NCBI GenBank assembly: GCA_950295325.1
Contig: OX485806.1
Location: 1,362,001 to 1,426,000 of the forward strand
Direction: 5' to 3'
Source: Polytrichum commune
Taxonomy: Eukaryota; Streptophyta; Polytrichopsida; Polytrichales; Polytrichaceae
DNA length: 64,000 nt
The position numbers and the translations under genes were made by a program. The notes under the pieces were generated by a model that was not told the origin of the DNA, searched no databases, and saw nothing but the letters and a program-made list of their open reading frames with translations. This document shows positions 24,034 to 33,100 of this stretch, in pieces. Position 1 is the stretch's first letter; each line of letters opens with the position of its first letter.

Positions 24034-25719
24034 ATGTCAAACAACGTAAAGAAAGCTTTTGAGATCGTGGAAGATATGAGGAGATTGTCAAGTTCGATTC
24101 TATTGAATGAAAAGCAATGCAACAATTTGGTGGCAAACTTCCGAAAGGGTGTGGAAGCAATTCAAAAGATCAAGAAAGGCTCCCGAGGGAATGTGTTTAG
24201 TGACGTTGAACAAGATTTAGTTCGGATTGTGGACAAAGCAAAAAATGTGATTGATGAATGTTGCAAGGAAGATTGGTGCCATGGTGCAGTGTGGCAAATA
24301 AACAACAAAGAGACTTTTAGAGAGCTTCTCTTGGACTTGGAATGTTGTTTTCATACAATGTGTGACATATCTCGACTGTGTTATCGAGGTCAAAGCCAAA
24401 ATATTCTTCAAACTCAAAGTTGTACCACATTCTATCTAGCATCCATTGATGAAGTTGAAGAGGACCAAAATTCACTACATAAAAGACTCTCAAAGCATTT
24501 GACAATCGACACAATTGAGGATCGTGCACTTGCACAATACCTATTGGGACGAGTGACAGGTCTACAATTGGCTCGAGGTGAAGAATTGGATAACATTATT
24601 TTCCCTTCTGATTACCCACATTCTAAGTCTTCAGGAAGGTTGAGTATTCCGTTGGGTGAAGCAGGCACAAAGGGATGTGTTGTACTATCTACTAAATGGG
24701 TAGGCATTAAAAGTGCGACAAAGGTGATCAAAGTTGTAGACCTTGAACACAAGACAACTTTATGGAAAGAAGCAAAAATATTGGGGGGATTGAATCATCC
24801 AAACATTATCACGTTTTTTTGTTGTGGTTTTTTTCAAGAGGAAATTGAGAAGTTTGAATTGGTCATGGAACGAGGGAAGTTCGACTTGTGCACATTATTG
24901 GTCGAAAAGAAAGCTGCAATCACAGAAGCCGTTCGAATGGATATTATGTTACAAATTGCAAGCGGAATGTGCTACCTTCATGATATGAAGGTAGCACATC
25001 GTGATTTGAAGCCCAACAATGTTGTTGTGACTTCCATGGATGTCTCAAATTCAAATGGTTGCCTTGAATGCGTGCATGTGAAGTTGGTTGATTTTGGTAT
25101 ATCAAAAATCGAAGTAAAGGAATCACCGCAAGTGCCCACAGGACAATTTCGTTATGGCACCTTTCGGTATATGGCACCGGAGGCATTTGAAAATCGAAAT
25201 TTGGAAGTAAATGCATTTAAAACCGATGTATTTAGTTTTGCCATGACGAGTTTTGAGATTCTTTCAGGGGAAAAACCTTTTGGTGCGCTTTCACACCATG
25301 ATTACTGGAAGAGTATACATGATGGCAAGAGACCAGAGCTACCAACAAATTGCTCGAAGGAATTGAAGTCATTAATACACGATTGTTGGTCTTTGGATCC
25401 ATCAAAGAGGCCCACATTTCTTGACATTTGCAATACATTAAGATTTTTGAAGAGCGCAATGTTCAAGAATGTAGTCTCTATGGATGCAATACTCCAGTAT
25501 AAGGAACCATCATGGAGCTACAAATTTTTGATGAATCCCAAGCAATGGTGGACCGACTTCATGGGAATAATTTATAGTGCCTTTTGTCAAATAGTTTTAT
25601 TGTGGCAAGTTTTTGTGACCCTTAGCTCATGGTTACAATTTATGCCCAAAATTGAAGAATATGGTAGCTCACCTGAAGATACACGCAATGATCCATCATT
25701 GCGTGAAATTCATGATAAG
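24034..25719 (+). CDS. NLR receptor exon 1: MLKL-like helical domain plus kinase
   Basis: First coding exon of a kinase-NB-ARC-LRR receptor. An upstream in-frame ATG at 23890 adds 48 hydrophobic residues after a possible splice acceptor, so ATG 24034 (M49 in the numbering used here, from 23890) is preferred. Residues 52-165 form a helical domain with LNEKQCNNLVANFRKGVEAI and a Trp-containing KEDW motif. This resembles plant DUF1221/MLKL (HeLo-like) N-termini. The kinase spans about 245-520: a loose glycine loop (LGEAGTKG, 255-262), Lys278, Glu294, HRDLKPNN at 370-377, DFG at 401-403, and GTFRYMAPE at 423-431. All key catalytic residues are present, so it is probably active. Residues 553-585 are strongly hydrophobic (MGIIYSAFCQIVLLWQVFV). 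The exon ends at K610 in phase 0 before GTAATT. It probably acts in intracellular pathogen sensing (inference from the family). Confidence 0.85.
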
Positions 25720-25878
25720 GTAATTGTGTTGTTGATATTATTTTGCTCATTGTCACATATAGTATGCAAATCATATTTCAATGGAATGAGATCAATGATT
25801 TTGGGATAGTTTGGAAAATACCATGATCCGACATATAATTTGTTATAAAGCTAAGATTGGATGTTGGAATTCTTGTAG
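25720..25878 (+). other. Receptor intron 1
   Basis: A 159-bp intron from GTAATT (after AAG) to TTCTTGTAG. Both flanking exons are in phase 0, and the join reads HDK|VNNTTNGSKR, so no residue is split. Confidence 0.8.
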
Positions 25879-26937
25879 GTCAATAATACCACAAATGGAT
25901 CTAAGAGATTGATTGGTATCAAAGACCAAATACTTGAATTCGAAAGGCAACTGCAAAAAATTGGTCGTTTGGGGATTGTTGGCATGGGCGGAATTGGCAA
26001 GTCAACATTGGCCAATGCTCTAAGTGTACATATCTCCCACCAATTTGATGGGACATGCTTTGTAGGTGACTTCAAGGGAGAAACATGTAATTTTATATTC
26101 AAGCATAAGTTGGAAGATACGAGAGAGGTACCTCAAGTGAAAACATTGATGGAAGCAAGAATATCGATGGAACATATTTGCAAAACAAAGAACATTCTTA
26201 TCGTTGTAGACAACGTGAGCGAACGAATTGACTTACATCAACTATTAGGTGATCACATATTCAAAGATGTTGATGGCAGTAAGTTGATTGCAAGCTCTCG
26301 TGGTTGGCAATCTTTTGGACGATATATACCCAAGGCCGGCATCGTAAACATGAAAACCCTTGAGGGTGATAAACCTATGGAACTCTTTTCCATGCATGCC
26401 TTTGGGACGGACCAATCATGTGAGCCTTATTTGAAACATGTAGCGGAGAAGATTGTGAATGCTTGCGGTGGGCTTCCATTGAGTTTGGAGGTAATGGGCA
26501 AATGCATGCATGGGGAGAGGCGATTACGAATATGGGAGAGAACGTTGCATAGATTGTTGAAGGCTAGACATGATGGAAGCGCAGATGAACAAATATGGAA
26601 GACACTGAGGATTAGCTTTGATGAGCTAGGTGATAGAGAAAAAAACATGTTTATTGACATCTCTTGTTTTTTCAACAAGCCAGATCCACACCTTCCAGGA
26701 TTTTATTTTTGGGGGGATGACATAATTCGGATGTCCGATCTTGATGCCAGCATTGCCCAAAAAACCTTGGAGAATTTAAATAACAAGTCACTCGTGACAG
26801 TGGATGGTGATGGATTACTGAAAATTCATGATCAATTGTGTGCCATGGGTTGTATGCTCGCAAACCTGGGAGAATTCAAAGGAACTCGACTTATGAATTT
26901 TTGTTTGGGAACATTCACCGACCATTGTAAGCAAAAG
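25879..26937 (+). CDS. NLR receptor exon 2: NB-ARC nucleotide-binding switch
   Basis: 353 codons, residues 611-963. NB-ARC motifs occur in order: P-loop GMGGIGKSTLA; kinase-2 KNILIVVDNVS, where the second acidic position is Asn instead of the usual Asp; RNBS-B GSKLIASSRG; GLPL in CGGLPLSLEVMGK; RNBS-D FIDISCFF, which is TIR-NLR-like; and an MHD-like IHDQL. The domain binds ATP/ADP and acts as the activation switch in NLR proteins (family knowledge). IHDQL keeps the His-Asp of the MHD motif. The exon ends AAG|GTTAGT in phase 0. The frame remains open for 22 codons into the intron, so an unspliced product would stop at 27003. Confidence 0.85.
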
Positions 26938-27502
26938 GTTAGTCTCATCCAAACACAACCCTTTGTTTTCCACTACAAATCAATCAAATTATGCCACAAG
27001 TGAGCATGTAGACATTGTAAAAAAGATAACTCTTGATTTTCTAGAGAAAAATTGGAATGTATCCATGACTAGAGTTTTCCATGGTCCATTACAAATTGTT
27101 ATCCAACATATTGATTAATAAGATAGTCTTTGAATATAATCGTTGTAGTATCAAATTCATACATCTTTGGAAAAGGTACATAACTCTTATGAATTTTGTA
27201 ACAAATGAACGCGAGTGTGGAAGTAGGTTCCAATTAAGTTCAATATCTTGTTCCAACCATATTTTGCAAGTAGATTTAGGTTAACAACCCACCTCACTGT
27301 GCCAAAAAAACTTGATCATATATCAAGGAAATTGAAGGTATTTGAACATATTTGGAACGTTTGTCCAATACGTGTCGATTGAATGTGTAGCTAGTTGTTT
27401 TTTCAATGTTATCATGGTCAAATCCAATTGTATTTTTTAAAATAGACTAGCATGAATTGATTAAATATCTATTTATAACATGTCATTTGTTTGTGCAAGC
27501 AG
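26938..27502 (+). other. Receptor intron 2
   Basis: A 565-bp AT-rich intron from GTTAGT to an acceptor at TGCAAGCAG. AG at 27499 or 27502 would both keep phase 0 and differ by one codon (Gln). The splice is predicted from frame and sites only. Confidence 0.7.
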
Positions 27503-30500
27503 TGTATAGAACGTGTACAAGGCATGTCATTTGAAAGGCTTGAACATAAGTCCACATATGAGGAAAATTTTGAGATGAAAGACATGCCAAACCTTCGATT
27601 ATTGAGCGTTAAAAATTGTGATGATGTGGACGTTCTTTTTGATATCCTAAAGCATTCCGTCCATCTACGGTGGTTGAAGATCCACTTGTCACTTGAAAGT
27701 GACAAGTCTACCAAACAACAAAAGATTTTTGCCGAAAAGTTTTGGAACATTGCTCAAACCTTTCTACATCAAATGTGTGTTTTAAAAATCTATAATTGTG
27801 ATTTTCTTGATTTCAATCCATCAGGTGCATTCACGTTTCCTTGTCTCAAAGGCATATCACTGACAAATTGTGATAACTTTCGACATTTTATCTTTGAAAT
27901 TGCCCCTATGGTATTCTTAGAATGTCTTAATATCTATAATTGCCAAACACTCAGACAAATACCAAATGGATTTGCAAGATTCAAACACTTGAAAAAACTT
28001 CAAATTGAGAAGTGTGAGGCTTTGGAAATGTTTCCCTCTGGTTTGAACAACCTCGTAGCCTTGGAAGAACTCTCGATGTATCAATGTCTAGCATTGAAAC
28101 ACGTGCCAGAAGGATTTGGAACGTTGACATGTTTGAAGAAGCTTAACATGTCAGAGTGTGAGGCTTTGGAAGTGTTTCCCTCAGGTTCGGAGAACCTCAT
28201 AGCCTTGGAGGAACTCGATTTCTCAAAATGTCGAGCATTGAAACACGTGCCGGAAGGATTTGGACCATTAACATGTTTGAAAAAGTTGAAGATGTGGGAG
28301 TGTGCGGCTTTGGAAGTGTTTCCTACTGGATTGAGCAACCTCATAGCCTTGGAAGAACTCAGGATGCATCAATGTCGAGCTTTGAAACACGTGCCAGAAG
28401 GATTTGGAACGTTGACATGTTTGAAGAAGCTCATCATGTGGGGGTGTGAGGCTTTGGAAGTGTTTCCTACTGGATTGAGCAACCTCATAGCCTTGGAGGA
28501 ACTCAACTTTTCAGAATGTCGAGCATTGAAACACGTGCCGGAAGGATTTGGACCATTAACATGTTTGAAGAAGTTGAAGATCTGGAAGTGTGAGGCTTTG
28601 GAAGTGTTTCCTATTGGATTGAGCAACCTCATAGCGTTGGAGGAACTCTGGATGCATCAATGTCGAGCTTTGAAACACGTGCCGGAAGGATTTGGAACGT
28701 TGACAAGTTTGAAGAAGCTCATCATGTGGGGGTGTGAGGCTTTGGAAGTGTTTCCTACTGGATTGAACAACCTCATAGCCTTGGAGGAACTCGAGATGCA
28801 GCAATGTCAAGCATCGAAACACGTGCCGGAAGGATTTGGACCATTAACATGTTTGAAAGTGTTGAAGATGTGGAAGTGTGAGGCTTTGGAAGTGTTTCCT
28901 ATTGGATTGAACAACCTCATAGCCTTGGAGGAACTTTGGATGTATCAATGTCGAGCATTGAAACATGTGCCGGAAGGATTTGGAATGTTGACATGTTTGA
29001 AGAAGCTCATCATGTGGGGGTGTGAGGCTTTGGAAGTGTTTCCCTCTGGTTTGAACAACCTCATAGGCTTGGAGGAACTTTGGATGTATCAATGTCGAGC
29101 TTTGAAACACGTGCCGGAAGGATTTGGAACGTTGACATGTTTGAAGAAGCTCATCATGTGGGGGTGTGAGGCTTTGGAAGTGTTTCCTACTGGATTGAGC
29201 AACCTCATAGCCTTGGAGGAACTCAATTTTTCAGAATGTCGAGCTTTGAAACACGTGCCGGAAGGATTTGGAACGTTGACATGTTTGAGAAAACTCACTA
29301 TGTGGCAGTGTGAGGCTTTGGAAGTGTTTCCTATTGGATTGAGCAACCTCATAGCCTTGGAGGAACTCCAGATGCAGCAATGTCGAGCATTGAAACATGT
29401 GCCGGAAGGATTTGGACCATTAACATGTTTGAAAGTGTTGAAGATGTCGAAGTGTGAGGCTTTGGAAGTGTTTCCTACTGGATTGAACAACCTCATAGCC
29501 TTGGAGGAACTCTGGATGCATCAATGTCGAGCTTTGAAACACGTGCCGGAAGGATTTGGAACGTTGACATGTTTGAAGAAGCTCATCATGTGGGGGTGTG
29601 AGGCTTTGGAAGTGTTTCCCTCAGGTTTGGAGAACCTCATAGCCTTGGAGGAACTTTGGATGCAGCAATGTCTAGTTTTGAAACACGTGCCGGAAGGATT
29701 CGGACCATTAACATGTTTGAAAATGTTGAAGATGTGGGAGTGTGAGGCTTTGGAAGTGTTTCCCTCTGGTTTGAACAACCTCATAGGCTTGGAGGAACTT
29801 TGGATGCATCAATGTCGAGCTTTGAAACACGTGGCGGAAGGATTTGGAACGTTGACATATTTGAAGAAGCTCATCATGTGGGGGTGTGAGGCTTTGGAAG
29901 TGTTTCCTACTGGATTGAGCAACCTCATAGCCTTGGAGGAACTCAATTTTTCAGAATGTCTATCATTGAAACACGTGCCGGAAGGATTTGGACCATTATT
30001 ATGTTTGAAAAAGTTGAAGATCTGGAAGTGTGAGGCTTTGGAAGTGTTTCCTACTGGATTGTACAACCTCATAGCCTTGGAAGAACTTTGGATGCATCAA
30101 TGTCGTGCTTTGAAATACGTGCCGGAAGGATTTGGAACGTTGACAAGTTTGAAGAAGCTCATCATGTGGGGGTGTGAGGCTTTGGAAGTGTTTCCTACTG
30201 GATTGAGCAACCTCATAGCCTTGGAGGAACTCAATTTTTCAGAATGTCGAGAATTGAAACACGTGCCAGAAGGATTTGGAACGTTGACATGTTTGAAGAA
30301 GCTCATCATGTGGGGGTGTCAGGCTTTGGAAATGTTTCCTACTGGATTGAGCAACCTCATAGCCTTGGAAGAACTCAATTTTTCAGAATGTCGAGCATTG
30401 AAACACGTGCCAGAAGGATTTGGACCATTTACATGTTTGAAAAAGTTGAAGATCTGGAAGTGTGAGGCTTTGGAAGTGTTTCCTACTGGATTGAGCAACC

Positions 30501-32185
30501 TCATAGCCTTGGAGGAACTCAGGATGCATCAATGTCGAGCTTTGAAACACGTGCCAGAAGGATTTGGAACGTTGACATGTTTGAGGAAGCTCATCATGTG
30601 GGGGTGTGAGGCTTTGGAAGTGTTTCCTACTGGATTGAGCAACCTCATAGCCTTGGAGGAACTCAATTTTTCAGAATGTCGAGCATTGAAACACGTGCCG
30701 GAAGGATTTGCACCATTAACATGTTTGAAGAAGTTGAAGATCTGGAAGTGTGAGGCTTTGGAAGTGTTTCCTATTGGATTAAGCAACCTCATAGCCTTGG
30801 AGGAACTCTGGATGCATCAATGTCGAGCTTTGAAACACGTGCTGGAAGGATTTAGAACGTTGACATGTTTGAAAAAGCTCATCATGTGGGGGTGTGAGGC
30901 TTTGGAAGTGTTTCCTACTGGATTGAGCAACCTTATAGCCTTGGAGGAACTCCAGATGCAACAATGTCGAGCTTTGAAACACGTGCCGGAAGGATTTGGA
31001 CCATTAACATGTTTGAAAGTGTTGAAGATGTGGGAGTGTGAGGCTTTGGAAGTGTTTCCCTCTGGTTTGAACAACCTCATAGCGTTGGAGGAACTTTGGA
31101 TGTATCAATGTCGAGCATTGAAACACGTGCCGGAAGGATTTGGAACGTTGACATGTTTGAAGAAGCTCATCATGTGGGGGTGTGAGGCTTTGGAAGTGTT
31201 TCCTACTGGATTGAACAACCTCATAGCCTTGGAGGAACTTTGGATGCATCAATGTCGAGCTTTGAAACACGTGCCGGAAGGATTTGGAACGTTGACATGT
31301 TTGAAGAAGCTTAACATGTCAGAGTGTGAGGCTTTGGAAGTGTTTCCCTCAGGTTCGCAGAACCTCATAGCCTTGGAGGAACTCCAGATGCAACAATGTC
31401 GAGCATTGAAACATGTGCCCGAAGGATTTGGACCATTAACATGTTTGAAAGTGTTAAAGATGTGGGAGTGTGAGGTTTTGGAAGTGTTTCCTACTGGATT
31501 TAGCAACCTCATAGCCTTGGAAGAACTTTGGATGTATCAATGTCGAGCTTTGAAACATGTGCCGGAAGGATTTGGAACGTTGACATGTTTGAAGAAGCTC
31601 ATCATGTGGGGGTGTGAGGCTTTGGAAGTGTTTCCTACTGGATTGAGCAACCTCATAGCCTTGGAGGAACTCGAGATGCAGCAATGTCGAGCTTTGAAAC
31701 ACGTGCCGGAAGGATTTGGACCATTAACATGTTTGAAAGTGTTGAAGATGTGGGAGTGTGAGGCTTTGGAAGTGTTTCCCTCTGGTTTGAACAACCTCAT
31801 AGCGTTGGAGGAACTTTGGATGTATCAATGTCGAGCTTTGAAACACGTGCCGGAAGGATTTGGGACGTTGATATGTTTGAAGAAGCTCATCATGTGGGGG
31901 TGTGAGGCTTTGGAAGTGTTTCCTATTGGATTGAACAACCTCATAGCCTTGGAGGAACTTTGGATGCATCAATGTCGAGCTTTGAAACACGTGCCGGAAG
32001 GATTTGGAACGTTGACATGTTTGAAGAAGCTCATCATGTGGGGGTGTGAGGCTTTGGAAGTGTTTCCTACTGGATTGAGCAACCTCATAGCCTTGGAGGA
32101 ACTCAATTTTTCAGAATGTCGAGCATTGAAACACGTGCCGGAAGGATTTGGACCATTAACATGTTTGAAAAAGTTGAAGATCTAG
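27503..32185 (+). CDS. NLR receptor exon 3: giant LRR domain
   Basis: 1,560 codons. It starts with an NLR linker (GMSFERLEHK, then MKDMPNLRLLSVKNCDD), followed by several diverged LRRs. From 28088 there are 28 complete 48-residue doublets and a partial 29th. Each doublet is two 24-residue LRRs of the type LKKLIMWGCEALEVFPTGL and LEELWMHQCRALKHVPEGF. The 144-bp register has no indel over 4,032 bp. Differences concentrate at the predicted exposed residues after LEEL (DFSK, RMHQ, NFSE, WMHQ, EMQQ, WMYQ, QMQQ), as expected for ligand contact. It ends at TAG 32183-32185, one base from the TGG of other units. Plant NLRs usually have 10-30 LRRs; this has about 60. Its size could be real or partly assembly-dependent. 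Confidence 0.85.
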   Translation, partial: CIERVQGMSFERLEHKSTYEENFEMKDMPNLRLLSVKNCDDVDVLFDILKHSVHLRWLKIHLSLESDKSTKQQKIFAEKFWNIAQTFLHQMCVLKIYNCDFLDFNPSGAFTFPCLKGISLTNCDNFRHFIFEIAPMVFLECLNIYNCQTLRQIPNGFARFKHLKKLQIEKCEALEMFPSGLNNLVALEELSMYQCLALKHVPEGFGTLTCLKKLNMSECEALEVFPSGSENLIALEELDFSKCRALKHVPEGFGPLTCLKKLKMWECAALEVFPTGLSNLIALEELRMHQCRALKHVPEGFGTLTCLKKLIMWGCEALEVFPTGLSNLIALEELNFSECRALKHVPEGFGPLTCLKKLKIWKCEALEVFPIGLSNLIALEELWMHQCRALKHVPEGFGTLTSLKKLIMWGCEALEVFPTGLNNLIALEELEMQQCQASKHVPEGFGPLTCLKVLKMWKCEALEVFPIGLNNLIALEELWMYQCRALKHVPEGFGMLTCLKKLIMWGCEALEVFPSGLNNLIGLEELWMYQCRALKHVPEGFGTLTCLKKLIMWGCEALEVFPTGLSNLIALEELNFSECRALKHVPEGFGTLTCLRKLTMWQCEALEVFPIGLSNLIALEELQMQQCRALKHVPEGFGPLTCLKVLKMSKCEALEVFPTGLNNLIALEELWMHQCRALKHVPEGFGTLTCLKKLIMWGCEALEVFPSGLENLIALEELWMQQCLVLKHVPEGFGPLTCLKMLKMWECEALEVFPSGLNNLIGLEELWMHQCRALKHVAEGFGTLTYLKKLIMWGCEALEVFPTGLSNLIALEELNFSECLSLKHVPEGFGPLLCLKKLKIWKCEALEVFPTGLYNLIALEELWMHQCRALKYVPEGFGTLTSLKKLIMWGCEALEVFPTGLSNLIALEELNFSECRELKHVPEGFGTLTCLKKLIMWGCQALEMFPTGLSNLIALEELNFSECRALKHVPEGFGPFTCLKKLKIWKCEALEVFPTGLSNLIALEELRMHQCRALKHVPEGFGTLTCLRKLIMWGCEALEVFPTGLSNLIALEELNFSECRALKHVPEGFAPLTCLKKLKIWKCEALEVFPIGLSNLIALEELWMHQCRALKHVLEGFRTLTCLKKLIMWGCEALEVFPTGLSNLIALEELQMQQCRALKHVPEGFGPLTCLKVLKMWECEALEVFPSGLNNLIALEELWMYQCRALKHVPEGFGTLTCLKKLIMWGCEALEVFPTGLNNLIALEELWMHQCRALKHVPEGFGTLTCLKKLNMSECEALEVFPSGSQNLIALEELQMQQCRALKHVPEGFGPLTCLKVLKMWECEVLEVFPTGFSNLIALEELWMYQCRALKHVPEGFGTLTCLKKLIMWGCEALEVFPTGLSNLIALEELEMQQCRALKHVPEGFGPLTCLKVLKMWECEALEVFPSGLNNLIALEELWMYQCRALKHVPEGFGTLICLKKLIMWGCEALEVFPIGLNNLIALEELWMHQCRALKHVPEGFGTLTCLKKLIMWGCEALEVFPTGLSNLIALEELNFSECRALKHVPEGFGPLTCLKKLKI

Positions 32186-32990
32186 AAGTGTGAGGCTTTG
32201 GAAGTGTTTCCTCTGGTTTGGACAACCTCATAGCCATGGAGGAACTTTGGATGTATCAATGTTGAGCTTTGAAACACGTGCCGGAAGGATTTGGAACGTT
32301 GACATGTTTGAGGAAGCTCATCATGTGGGGGTGTGAGGCTTGGGAAGTGTTTCCTACTGGATTGAGCAACCTCATAGCCTTGGAAGAACTCAATTTTTCC
32401 GAATGTCAAGCATTGAAACACGTTCCGGAAGGATTTGGAACAGTAGCATGTTTGAGAAAGTTGAAGATGTGGGAGTGTGAGGCTTTGGAAGTGTTTCCTA
32501 CTGGATTGAGCAACCTCATAGCCTTGGAGGAACTCAATTTTTCAGAATGTTGAGTATTGAAACACGTGCCGAAAGGATTTGGAACGTTGACATGTTTGGA
32601 AAAGCTTAACATGTCCGAGTGTGAGGCTCTGGAAGTGTATCCCTGTTGATTTAACAATCTCGTAGGCTTGGAGGAACTCATATTGTCAAAATGTCGAGCT
32701 TTGAGACACGTGGTGGAAGGATTTGGAATGTGGAAATGTTTGAGAAAGCTGAACATGTTGGATTATGAAGCCGTGTAAGAATTTCCCTCTGGATTGAACA
32801 ACTTTGTTTCCTTGCAGGAACCCAATTTTTGGTTATGTTAATCTTTGAAGCACGTTCTAGAAGAATTTTTACTTTGACATGCTTGAAGAAACTTCACATG
32901 CGGAAGTGTGATGTTTGGGAGAATTTCCCAATGCATTGAGCAACCTCTTAACCTTGGTCGAATTTCATTCCTCTCAAGCTTTGAAAGATG
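27944..32990 (+). repeat. 144-bp LRR tandem array, with decayed 3' tail
   Basis: One diverged unit at 27944-28087, 28 perfect-register units at 28088-32119, unit 29 (with the stop and, beyond it, a 1-bp deletion), then units at about 32263, 32407, 32551 and 32695 with TGA or TAA stops, and fading similarity to about 32990. The units beyond 32185 lie outside the predicted protein. The numerous minus-strand frames of 60-135 codons here are shadows of the repeat. Confidence 0.9.
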
Positions 32991-33100
32991 TGCTTGAAGG
33001 ATTGAGGTCACCATGTGTGGAGGGTGTAGGCGATTTACATCAGTTTTGGCTAAAGCTGGAATGCACCTAGGCCGGAAAACGCTATGAACATGAGCAAATA

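Noticed and set aside
28081-32756. Many minus-strand frames of 60-135 codons in the LRR array
   Set aside because: They repeat with the 144-bp unit and mirror the LRR frame; they are shadows.
27944-32990. Repeat array considered as CRISPR or satellite DNA
   Set aside because: Units are coding, 48 codons long with LRR consensus and no spacers.
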